From Deltaproteobacteria bacterium HGW-Deltaproteobacteria-19 (GTDB lineage: Bacteria; Desulfobacterota; Syntrophia; Syntrophales; PHBD01), in assembly GCA_002841865.1 (NCBI GenBank), contig PHBD01000024.1:1-48454 (forward strand): DNA of 48,454 nucleotides, read 5' to 3'. Every line of letters begins with the position of its first letter. Within the stretch, counting starts at the first letter, position 1. The position numbers and the translations under genes are program-made. The notes under the pieces were generated by a model, which was not told where the DNA came from, did no database searches, and saw nothing but the letters and a program-made list of their open reading frames with translations. Positions 40,813-48,454 of this stretch are shown here, piece after piece.

Positions 40813-42518
40813 GAAAACGAACCTTTTACATTCCCTTTCTGTGTTTCCTGATCGGCGCTTTTCTTTCCATCTCGGGATGCGCGACGGCTCCCCTCCGGGA
40901 GGGGTTTGCTGCCGTGCCGGGTCGGGGTGATGCCAAGGCGATGTTCCATTATTCCGTGGCCGTCCAGTATATGCTGGACGGGAAACTGGATGAAGCCATC
41001 GCGGAGCTCGAAGCCGCCCGGCGCTATGATGAAAAATCCGTCGACCTGACCATTGAACTGGCCGTTCTGTATGCGGAAAAAGGGAATTCGGAGAAAGTGA
41101 TCGCCATCCTTCAGGATGCGACGCGCCGGCATCCCCGTGAACCCATGGTTTACCTTCTTCTCGGGGGAGCCCAAGCCGTCCGGAAGGAGACCGTCCAGGC
41201 CGAACGGTCTTTCCGGAAGGCTCTTGAGCTGGATCGGGATAACGAGACGGCCTGGCTGCACCTGGCGGCTCTTTATACGGAATCGCATGAGTATGAACGG
41301 GCTCTTGCCTGTTACGATCGCCTCCTGAAGGTGCATCCGGACCACGTGGCCTCCCTTTACTACCGGGCGCGGATTCTTCGGGAGCTGAAGCGGGACGAAG
41401 AAGCCGAGGCAGGATTCCGGAAGGTCCTGGAGCTGCGGCCTGCCTTTGAAGCGGCCTGGATCGACCTGGGACAGTTCTACGAATCCCGCAAGCAGACGGA
41501 AAAGGCGGTGGAGACGTACCGCCGGTTCATGGAACAGTATCCCCTGCGCATCGGAATCCGCCTCCGGCTGGCGGAGATGCTCATCCGGCTGCAGCGGTTT
41601 GACGAGGCCGAACAGGTCCTGCAGGACGCCTTGAAAATCGATCCGGACAATCGGGACGTGCGGCTGACTCTGGCGCTCTTCTACATGGAAAAGAAGGACA
41701 ATCCCCGCGCCGTTGATCTGCTGGAGGCCCTGGTGCAGGAAGAACCGGCGGAAGCACGCCTTCGGTATCTTCTGGCGTCCGCCTATGAGGATAACGGCGA
41801 TACGGCCAAGGCCATCGCTGCCTATGGCGATGTGACCGTGAAATCGGAGTTTTTCGGGAATGCCCGGGTCAGGATGGCCATGCTGCAGAGTAAAGCGGGC
41901 CGGAAGGAGGAGGCCCTGCAGACGGCCAGCCAGGCGCTGGAGAAGCGGAAAGACTACCCGGGGCTCTTCCTGTATCTGGCTTCTCTGCATGAGGAGATGA
42001 AAAACCCGGCGGCCGCCGAAAAGGTGTTGCGACAGGGAATGGCCGCCCACCCCCGCAACGTGGATCTGCCTTACAGCCTCGGGGTTCTCTTTGAGAAGAG
42101 CAGCCGGTTTTCGGAAAGCATCACCCTCATGGAGGGCATTCTCGCAATCGAGCCGGATCATGCCGACGCTCTCAATTTCATCGGGTACAGCTATGCGGAA
42201 CGGGGGCTGCGCCTCGACGAAGCGGAACGGCTCATCCGGAAGGCCCTGAAAGTAAAGCCCGGCAACGGGTACATAACCGACAGCCTGGGGTGGGTGTATT
42301 TTAAGAAGAACGACCTGGGGAAAGCCATTCAATATCTCCGGGATGCCGCCCTCGCGGTTCCGGACGATCCCACCATCGCCGAGCATCTGGGAGATGCCTT
42401 CGCGAAGGCAGGGCAGAAGGAAGAAGCCCTGTCGGCCTATCGGAAGGCCCTCCATCTGAATCCCTCGAGCGCCGATCTCCCGCGCAAGATCCGGGAACTC
42501 GGCGGCGGGAATCCATAA
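40809..42518 (+). CDS. TPR-repeat outer-membrane-type lipoprotein
   Basis: This 569-residue protein starts with a lipoprotein signal (FLSISGC, Cys about residue 24) and then is almost entirely tetratricopeptide repeats, about 14-15 units such as LDEAIAELEAARRYD, AWLHLAALYTESHEYERAL, and AWIDLGQFYESRKQTEKAV. It should act as a protein-docking scaffold on the periplasmic side. ATGA overlap with the deacetylase gene suggests one operon ctpA-yibQ-TPR. A bidirectional terminator follows. The partner is unknown. Confidence 0.9.
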   Translation: MRKRTFYIPFLCFLIGAFLSISGCATAPLREGFAAVPGRGDAKAMFHYSVAVQYMLDGKLDEAIAELEAARRYDEKSVDLTIELAVLYAEKGNSEKVIAILQDATRRHPREPMVYLLLGGAQAVRKETVQAERSFRKALELDRDNETAWLHLAALYTESHEYERALACYDRLLKVHPDHVASLYYRARILRELKRDEEAEAGFRKVLELRPAFEAAWIDLGQFYESRKQTEKAVETYRRFMEQYPLRIGIRLRLAEMLIRLQRFDEAEQVLQDALKIDPDNRDVRLTLALFYMEKKDNPRAVDLLEALVQEEPAEARLRYLLASAYEDNGDTAKAIAAYGDVTVKSEFFGNARVRMAMLQSKAGRKEEALQTASQALEKRKDYPGLFLYLASLHEEMKNPAAAEKVLRQGMAAHPRNVDLPYSLGVLFEKSSRFSESITLMEGILAIEPDHADALNFIGYSYAERGLRLDEAERLIRKALKVKPGNGYITDSLGWVYFKKNDLGKAIQYLRDAALAVPDDPTIAEHLGDAFAKAGQKEEALSAYRKALHLNPSSADLPRKIRELGGGNP

Positions 42519-42551
42519 AAAAAGGAGACTGGCGAATACGCCGTCTCCTTT
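42513..42551. terminator. Bidirectional intrinsic terminator
   Basis: AAAGGAGAC (42521-42529) pairs with GTCTCCTTT (42543-42551), and inside it GGCG/CGCC with an AATA loop, giving a nearly perfect 13-base stem with one bulged base. The A-run before it (42517-42523) is a T-run on the minus strand. It serves the convergent TPR and cpoB genes. Confidence 0.8.
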
Positions 42552-42574
42552 GAGACCCCCTGAAACTTCTCCTT

Positions 42575-43423
42575 CTATTTCAACTCATTCAATTTCGTTC
42601 GGGCCGTACGGGCCGAACTCGTGTTGGGATAATCCTTGATGATCTGCTGCAGAATCATGCGGGCACTGGTCTTGTCCCCCAACTGGGCAAACGCCAGTCC
42701 CTGCTTCAGGAATGACGGGGGAACCTTGTCTCCCTCGGGATAGTTCTTGATGACCTTTTCATACTCCAAGATCGCTTTTTCGAACTTGCCTTCGGAAAAG
42801 TAGCTTTCACCGATCCAGAACTGGGCATTGTCAGACAATTCGGTGCGGGGGTACTTCTTGAGGAAATTCTGGAATTCTGCGCGGGATTTTTCGTACTTTC
42901 CCTCTTTCAGGGTGGCGTATGCCGCCCCGTAAAGGATCTCCCGATCGGATTTTCCCTTCGTTTCCTTTCCGTTGTTCCCGCCGTTCCGGTGGACGGCCTC
43001 TTTGCCGTCGTCCTTCTTGCTGATGCCCAGGTAGTTTTCAAGGAACTGGATCTTGGAGGACAGGGCGTCAACCTTCTCCTTCATCTCGTCCTGGCGACCG
43101 CCGCCAGAGGACAGATCTTTCTTCATTCCGTCCACGAGACCCCGGATCTGCCGGATCTGGTCTTTGGCCTCCGTCAGGTCGGCGCCCGTTTCCGCCTGTC
43201 GCTTCTGCAGCAGCGTAACGGATTCCGCAACGGTCCTGGCGTCGCCCTTGATGCTCTGATCGGTCTGGTCCAGAGCGGCGATTTTCTGCTCCGTCGCCTC
43301 GATCCGGGTAAGCAAATCACCCTGAACCCTTCTCAGGTCCTTCGAGGTGGCGCAACCGGACACCCCGGCCAGACCGACCAGAACAAAAAGGAGAAGAACA
43401 AGCTTCCTCATACGAGGAGACAT
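42575..43423 (-). CDS. cpoB: CpoB/YbgF, Tol-Pal system-associated coiled-coil TPR protein
   Basis: This 282-residue protein has a lipoprotein-type signal (LAGVSGC), an N-terminal coiled coil (about 30-140) and C-terminal TPR repeats (YAATLKEGKYEKSRAEF-like, QFWIGESYFSEGKFEKAILEY, LKQGLAFAQLGDKTSARMIL). CpoB coordinates outer-membrane constriction with peptidoglycan synthesis. The usual YbgF has a cleavable signal; here the Cys suggests lipid anchoring. The start is placed at 43423, seven bases after the pal stop; 43411 is an alternative. It is co-transcribed with pal. Confidence 0.88.
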   Translation of the reverse strand: MSPRMRKLVLLLFVLVGLAGVSGCATSKDLRRVQGDLLTRIEATEQKIAALDQTDQSIKGDARTVAESVTLLQKRQAETGADLTEAKDQIRQIRGLVDGMKKDLSSGGGRQDEMKEKVDALSSKIQFLENYLGISKKDDGKEAVHRNGGNNGKETKGKSDREILYGAAYATLKEGKYEKSRAEFQNFLKKYPRTELSDNAQFWIGESYFSEGKFEKAILEYEKVIKNYPEGDKVPPSFLKQGLAFAQLGDKTSARMILQQIIKDYPNTSSARTARTKLNELK

Positions 43424-43430
43424 CGCAGCG

Positions 43431-44021
43431 TTATTTGGGGTTGATCTCAAAGTGAGCACGGCGGTTCTTGGCCCACGCTTCTTCGTTCTGAGCCGGATCA
43501 AGGGGACGATCCTTCCCGTAGGAAATCGTCTTGATTCGTGTCTTGTCGATGCCGAGGTCGATCAGGTACTTCATGACGGATGCCGCACGCCGTTCTCCCA
43601 GCGCGAGGTTGTACTCGGCAGTTCCCCGCTCATCGCAGTGACCCTCGACGAGGACCGTGTCCGATGCATTTTCCTTCAGCCAGGCTGACTGTGCGGCCAA
43701 GCGGTCCCGGTATTCGGCCTTGACGTTATACTTGTCAAAATCGAAGTTTACGTCCGCGAACAGGGCCGCGAGCTTCTCGGCCTTCTCCCGTGCGAGACGT
43801 TCCTGCTCGGCCCTGCGGGCTTCTTCCTCCTTCAGGGCGCGTTCCCGGGCCGCTGCCTCTGCAGCCTTCCGGGCGGCGTCATCGTCTGTTGTTGCCTGAG
43901 CGGCAATCTTCTGCTCCTGCATTCCTGTGTCTTCCTTGACGGCCTTCTTGGCGCAGCCCACGGCGAACAGGAGAACCAGGCAGGAGAGAATCACCACGGT
44001 CCGAAAGAACCGGCTCTTCAT
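43431..44021 (-). CDS. pal: Peptidoglycan-associated lipoprotein Pal
   Basis: This 196-residue protein opens with a lipoprotein signal ending LLFAVGC, then has a helical region (AARKAAEAAARERALKEEEA) and a C-terminal OmpA-like domain that binds peptidoglycan: VEGHCDERGTAEYNLALG, GERRAASVMKYL, SYGKDRPLDP and the final NRRAHFEI. The start at 44021 has AAAGGAGAT upstream; the longer frame to 44096 has no signal. It is upstream of cpoB, but tolQ, tolR, tolA and tolB are not next to it; the neighbour is gltX. Confidence 0.93.
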   Translation of the reverse strand: MKSRFFRTVVILSCLVLLFAVGCAKKAVKEDTGMQEQKIAAQATTDDDAARKAAEAAARERALKEEEARRAEQERLAREKAEKLAALFADVNFDFDKYNVKAEYRDRLAAQSAWLKENASDTVLVEGHCDERGTAEYNLALGERRAASVMKYLIDLGIDKTRIKTISYGKDRPLDPAQNEEAWAKNRRAHFEINPK

Positions 44022-44166
44022 AATACCAATCTCCTTTCTTGAATAGGGACTCATTGGGAATAGGGTTAAACAACAACGGCAACCAAATAACCACAATCAG
44101 CGGGGCAGGTCAATGAAAAACCGGCCATTCCCGCGGATCATCCCGTGTTGCGGGTCATTTTTGGGT

Positions 44167-45576
44167 TCAGGCGGAACTCGTGGAGCGCAGAAACGACAAG
44201 GCCCGGGAAATGCGATCGAGGGTGCGTTCCCGGCCGAGGGTTACCATCACCTCATCGATTCCGGGACTGACGGTCTTTCCCGTCAAGGCGACGCGCAGCG
44301 GCTGGGCGATGTCCTTGAGCTTTGCCTGGCGGGACTCCGCCAGGGCGCGAAGAAACGCCTCGATCCCTTCCTTCGAGTAGTCCATGAGATGGGGCAGCCC
44401 CTCCAGAACGGCCTCCAGGAGAACGGCGGACACCTGCGTCAGGAATTTTTCCGCTGCCTTCGGATCGTAGGCAACCTCATCGGCAAAATAGAAAGCGGCG
44501 CCGTCAATCAACTCGAGGAGCGTCCGGCTTCGGGACTGGAGGTCTCTGGCCACCCCGCGGACGAGGGCTTCCTGTGAGGGCTCGGATGCCGCCGGCCAGA
44601 GTGGCTGGAGGGCCTCCATCAGCCGGTCCGCAGGATAGGACCGGATATAGTGCTGGTTGAGCCACAGCAGCTTTTCCGGATTGAACACCGCCGGGGACTT
44701 GCCCACGGCGTCCAGGTCAAACAGGCTTGTCAGCTCGTCTCCGGTGAAGATCTCCTGGTCTCCGTGGGACCAGCCGAGGCGCACCAGGTAGTTCACCAGG
44801 GCCTCCGGCAGATAGCCCATATCACGGTAGGCCATGACGGAAGTCGCTCCGTGGCGCTTGCTCAGACGGGCCTTGTCGGATCCGAGGATCATTGGGACGT
44901 GGGCGAAGAAAGGGACGGGAAATCCGAGGGCTTCATAGAGGAGGATCTGCCGGGGTGTGTTGTTCACGTGATCGTCTCCCCGAATGACGTGGGTGATCCC
45001 CATCTGGGCGTCGTCGATAACGACGGCGAAGTTGTACGTGGGGTACCCGTCGGCCCGCTGGATGATCAGGTCGTCCAGCTCCTCGTTCTGAAAGAGGATA
45101 TTTCCCTTGATGAGATCCTGCATCCGGGTGGTTCCGCCATCGGGGCAGCGGAACCGCACCACGGCTCCGGGCGTCGGGGAGAGGTGCCGTTCCCGGCAGG
45201 TGCCGTCGTATTTCGGCTTTCGGCCCTCGGCCAGGGCCGTTTTTCGTTTCGCTTCCAGTTCATCCTGAGTGCAGGTGCACCAGTAGGCCTTTCCCTCGTC
45301 CACCAGTTTCTCGACCATCTGCCGGTGGATCCCGACGCGTTCCGCCTGGAAGAAGGGTCCCTCGTCCCAGGTCAGGCCGAGCCACGTCATGGCGTCCAGG
45401 ATGGCCTGGGTGGATTCCTCCGTTGAGCGGATCTGGTCCGTGTCCTCGATGCGAAGAAGAAAGATGCCGCCGTGTCGGCGGGCGAAGAGCCAGTTGAAGA
45501 GGGCCGTCCGGGCGCCGCCGATATGGAGGTAACCCGTGGGCGAAGGGGCGAATCGCGTCTTGATGGGTGTGTTCAT
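44167..45576 (-). CDS. gltX: Glutamyl-tRNA synthetase
   Basis: This enzyme charges tRNA(Glu) with glutamate. The 469 residues include the class I signature [18 protein letters not shown] (HIGH motif) near the start, RIEDTDQ, the [13 protein letters not shown] motif, and the KMSKS equivalent in [10 protein letters not shown]. The C-terminal anticodon domain follows from about residue 320. A Cys-containing insert with [12 protein letters not shown] is typical of bacterial forms. ATG 45576 is preferred over TTG 45585, since GGAAGG lies nine bases upstream. Confidence 0.96.
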   Translation of the reverse strand: MNTPIKTRFAPSPTGYLHIGGARTALFNWLFARRHGGIFLLRIEDTDQIRSTEESTQAILDAMTWLGLTWDEGPFFQAERVGIHRQMVEKLVDEGKAYWCTCTQDELEAKRKTALAEGRKPKYDGTCRERHLSPTPGAVVRFRCPDGGTTRMQDLIKGNILFQNEELDDLIIQRADGYPTYNFAVVIDDAQMGITHVIRGDDHVNNTPRQILLYEALGFPVPFFAHVPMILGSDKARLSKRHGATSVMAYRDMGYLPEALVNYLVRLGWSHGDQEIFTGDELTSLFDLDAVGKSPAVFNPEKLLWLNQHYIRSYPADRLMEALQPLWPAASEPSQEALVRGVARDLQSRSRTLLELIDGAAFYFADEVAYDPKAAEKFLTQVSAVLLEAVLEGLPHLMDYSKEGIEAFLRALAESRQAKLKDIAQPLRVALTGKTVSPGIDEVMVTLGRERTLDRISRALSFLRSTSSA

Positions 45577-45657
45577 TGGATTCAACCTTCCGTTGACGGC
45601 GTTATAGGAGCCAGGGCCGGCAATGTCAAGGGGCTTTGCTCACGGACGGAAGCAAGC

Positions 45658-46626
<969 letters not shown>

Positions 46627-46724
46627 TTATATCAAAAACGTTCGGAGCACAACGGGCTCTTTCCGATCTTCGGCGACAGGAAATCCCTGTTGCAAAAGCC
46701 ATTTCGGTAGGATAGGATCGCCGC

Positions 46725-46761
46725 CGGTTCCCGGGCAGGAAAAGGGAACCGTTTATTTTTT
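46725..46761 (+). terminator. Orphan intrinsic terminator upstream of dedA
   Basis: CGGTTCCC (46725-46732) and GGGAACCG (46744-46751) form a perfect 8-base stem with an 11-base loop, followed by TTTATTTTTT. It has the form of a plus-strand terminator, but no plus-strand gene ends before it: mdh to the left is on the minus strand. It may end a small RNA or act in an attenuated leader. Confidence 0.6.
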
Positions 46762-46781
46762 CCCCCGGTGCCGCAGGCCCC

Positions 46782-46868
46782 GGTCCGGATGGAGGCAAAA
46801 AGCAAATCCGGACCTTCTGCTGTGGAGCCCCCGGCGGAGAAACGATCGAACAAACCCGCGAAGGGGGC
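46782..46868 (+). other. Two more hairpins in the dedA leader
   Basis: GGTCCGGAT (46782-46790) and ATCCGGACC (46806-46814) form a perfect 9-base stem. GCCCCC (46827-46832) pairs with GGGGGC (46863-46868), with an inner GCGG/CCGC (46834-46837, 46856-46859). With the terminator at 46725 they make a structured 5' region before dedA. The rest of the 297-base mdh-dedA gap shows no gene. Confidence 0.45.
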
Positions 46869-46887
46869 CCCAAAGGCATAATCTTTC

Positions 46888-47529
46888 ATGGACCTGATCC
46901 TTCAGTTCATCGATATCTTCATTCACCTTGATCGATACATCAGCGACATTCTCCGGATCTTCGGCCCGTGGACCTATCTGATCGTTTTCCTGATCATCTT
47001 CTGTGAAACGGGGCTCGTGGTGACGCCGATACTGCCCGGTGACTCGCTTCTCTTCGGCCTGGGGGCCTTCGCCGCCCGGGGCGATCTGGACCCGGTCCTC
47101 CTGTTTTCACTCCTGTCCGTTGCCGCCGTAGGCGGCGACACCGTGAACTATGCCGTCGGGAAATACCTTGGACCCCGGGTGTTCCACGTGGACACCTCGC
47201 GGTTCTTCAAGCGGGAGTATCTCGACCGGACCCATGCCTTCTACGAGCGGCACGGAGGCAAGACGATCATCATCGCCCGGTTCATCCCCATCATCCGCAC
47301 CTTTGCGCCTTTCGTGGCGGGCATCGGCACCATGACCTACCGCCGCTTCATCTCCTACAACGTCATTGGTGGAGTCGCCTGGATCGCCACATTCGTGCTG
47401 GGGGGATACTATTTCGGGAACCTGTCCTTCGTGAAGCGGAACTTCACACTGGTTATCATGGCCATTATCATTCTGTCGGTTATGCCGGGGGTGATCGAAT
47501 ACGTCCGGCAGAGAAGGCAGAGCGCCTGA
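46888..47529 (+). CDS. DedA-family membrane protein
   Basis: This 213-residue protein has about five hydrophobic segments. DedA core motifs are [19 protein letters not shown] (re-entrant loop), [15 protein letters not shown], and [18 protein letters not shown] with the conserved Arg and Pro. DedA proteins flip or carry lipid phosphates (C55-P, phosphatidylethanolamine) and keep membrane potential. There is a second DedA-superfamily gene in the window (26389-27090, TVP38 type). No strong ribosome site precedes the ATG, but the preceding structured leader may matter. Confidence 0.92.
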   Translation: MDLILQFIDIFIHLDRYISDILRIFGPWTYLIVFLIIFCETGLVVTPILPGDSLLFGLGAFAARGDLDPVLLFSLLSVAAVGGDTVNYAVGKYLGPRVFHVDTSRFFKREYLDRTHAFYERHGGKTIIIARFIPIIRTFAPFVAGIGTMTYRRFISYNVIGGVAWIATFVLGGYYFGNLSFVKRNFTLVIMAIIILSVMPGVIEYVRQRRQSA

Positions 47530-47662
47530 GAAAGGAGACGAAAAATTGATGCCTGTCCGGGAGGAACCGGTTGAATTCCGCAGGGAGGCCCGCTATGATC
47601 GCCGGGAAGCGGCCGGAGCCCCGTTGCCGGGGATACAACAGGCCTGCGGAAAGGATCGGGTC

Positions 47663-48454
47663 ATGAAAGGTCGGATTGCCGCCTGCATCATGCTTGCTCT
47701 CCTCCTCTTTGCCTCCGCCGCCGCGGCCAGCCAGGAATCCTCAACCATTTTCAAAATCGGCAGCGACGTGACCGTCGAGGCGGATACAAAGGTGAAGCGG
47801 GTCATCACCATCGGCGGACAGGTTTCTGTTTTCGGCACGGTGGAAAAGGATGTTGTGGCCGTTGGCGGGCTGGTATTGCTGGGGAAGCGAGCCGTCGTCG
47901 ACGGCGATGTCGTCTCTATCGGCGGAGATATCCTGAACAAGGATCGTGGCGCAATTGTGCGGGGGAGCATCACGGAGATCAACGCCTCCAACTTCTGGGC
48001 CTTCGTGTCCTCCGCCATCGAGGACGAAGCGGAGGGATGGTCCTGGGTCTGGGCTGTCATCTCCCTGGCGATCTTCTTCTGCCTCCTCATCATTGCCATG
48101 CTGGTGACGATCCTGATCCCGAAGCCGATCACGGTCATATCCACGACCATCCGGGAAGAAACCCTCCGCTCCTCGCTCTGGGGGCTCCTGGCCCTGGTCC
48201 TGGCGATGCCCCTGGCGATCCTTCTGGCCATTTCCGTCATCGGGATCGTCCTGATCCCCCTGGAGGTCGTCATTATGACCGTGGCGGCCCTGGCGGGATT
48301 CATCGCCATGTCGCAGCTTATCGGGAAGCAGGTGTACGCCCTGGTGAAGAGGCAGAACCAGGGCGCCGTCCGGGAGACCTTCTGGGGACTCATCATCCTC
48401 TGGTTTGCCGGCTGGATCCCCTATGTAGGGCCGATCGTGAAAGTGCTGGCGGTC
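47663..48454 (+). CDS. Exported membrane protein with beta-solenoid-like repeats (3' end cut off)
   Basis: The frame is open to the window end, so the C-terminus is missing; 264 residues are visible. It begins with a signal peptide (ACIMLALLLFASAAAASQ), followed by short repeats typical of polymer-forming/bactofilin-like solenoids: VTVEADTKVKRVITIGGQ, VFGTVEKDVVAVGG, VVDGDVVSIGGDIL. A Trp-rich linker and at least three membrane segments (LIIAMLVTILIP, LLALVLAMPLAILLAISVIG, TVAALAGFIAM) come next. The start at 47663 fits the signal peptide and has AAAGGAT upstream; an in-frame ATG at 47549 with AAAGGAG would add 38 charged residues and is less likely. Function unknown. Confidence 0.75.
   Translation, partial: MKGRIAACIMLALLLFASAAAASQESSTIFKIGSDVTVEADTKVKRVITIGGQVSVFGTVEKDVVAVGGLVLLGKRAVVDGDVVSIGGDILNKDRGAIVRGSITEINASNFWAFVSSAIEDEAEGWSWVWAVISLAIFFCLLIIAMLVTILIPKPITVISTTIREETLRSSLWGLLALVLAMPLAILLAISVIGIVLIPLEVVIMTVAALAGFIAMSQLIGKQVYALVKRQNQGAVRETFWGLIILWFAGWIPYVGPIVKVLAV

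Noticed and set aside
44105-44165. Possible terminator after gltX near TCATCCCG...CGGGTCATTTTT
   Set aside because: The T-run is on the plus strand, whereas gltX is on the minus strand; on the minus strand the stem has mismatches and no T-run follows.
46782-46887. Known riboswitch (c-di-GMP type) upstream of dedA
   Set aside because: The hairpins are real, but conserved loop sequences expected for the c-di-GMP-I class were not found in the right arrangement, so only a structured leader is claimed.

Overview
The window looks like chromosomal DNA of a GC-rich, Gram-negative anaerobe. It is most likely a deltaproteobacterium of the Syntrophales/Syntrophus type; this is an inference from gene content and no taxonomic marker search was possible. 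Supporting signs are an outer-membrane Pal/CpoB pair, several lipoproteins, a phenylacetate-CoA ligase/ACT-domain pair, N-type (Na+) ATPase genes, and many PAS and RsbRD-like sensor proteins. The replication-origin neighbourhood (rsmG-parA-parB-dnaA-dnaN-gyrB-gyrA) is present, so the window is core chromosome with an accessory bioenergetic island beside it. No rRNA, tRNA, CRISPR array or insertion sequence was recognised, and no gene-free stretch exceeds 300 bases.

Layout. 1-6.6 kb: a partial YbaK-type deacylase, a thioredoxin with a duplicated zinc ribbon, a lipoprotein-type penicillin acylase family enzyme, a convergent lipoprotein/GGDEF-like pair, and a multi-pass membrane protein. 6.7-9.3 kb: phenylacetate-CoA ligase, an ACT protein and a cytidylate-kinase-like protein. 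9.4-13.0 kb: a PAS histidine kinase and a sigma-54-dependent response regulator, closed by a strong terminator. 13.2-22.3 kb: two RsbRD-like proteins, then a complete N-ATPase operon (atpD-C-Q-R-B-E-F-A-G), then a second cytidylate-kinase-like gene overlapping atpG. 22.5-24.5 kb: a triple-PAS protein with no output domain and a third RsbRD-like protein. 24.5-27.1 kb (minus): RtcB RNA ligase, archease and a TVP38-type membrane protein. 27.2-37.4 kb (minus): gyrA, gyrB, dnaN, dnaA, parB, parA, rsmG, with DnaA boxes on both sides of dnaA. 37.5-42.5 kb (plus): trmJ, a ctpA-type protease, a divergent polysaccharide deacetylase and a TPR lipoprotein. 42.6-46.6 kb (minus): cpoB, pal, gltX and mdh. 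46.9-48.45 kb (plus): a DedA protein and a membrane protein cut by the window end.

The most interesting part is 8.6-24.5 kb. The order cytidylate-kinase-like, PAS protein, RsbRD-like protein occurs on both sides of the N-ATPase. On the left it also contains a histidine kinase and an NtrC-type activator. Between that activator and the first RsbRD gene lies an intrinsic terminator followed by a near-consensus sigma-54 promoter. I infer that a two-component, sigma-54 switch controls the RsbRD-like genes and probably the Na+-type ATPase downstream, with the kinase-like and PAS proteins as further, undescribed parts of an energy-status system. The c subunit keeps Gln30, Glu63, Ser64 and Tyr68, which are Na+-ligand positions in the Ilyobacter-type ring. 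The atpH gene is absent, and a delta-like domain is fused to the C-terminus of subunit b.
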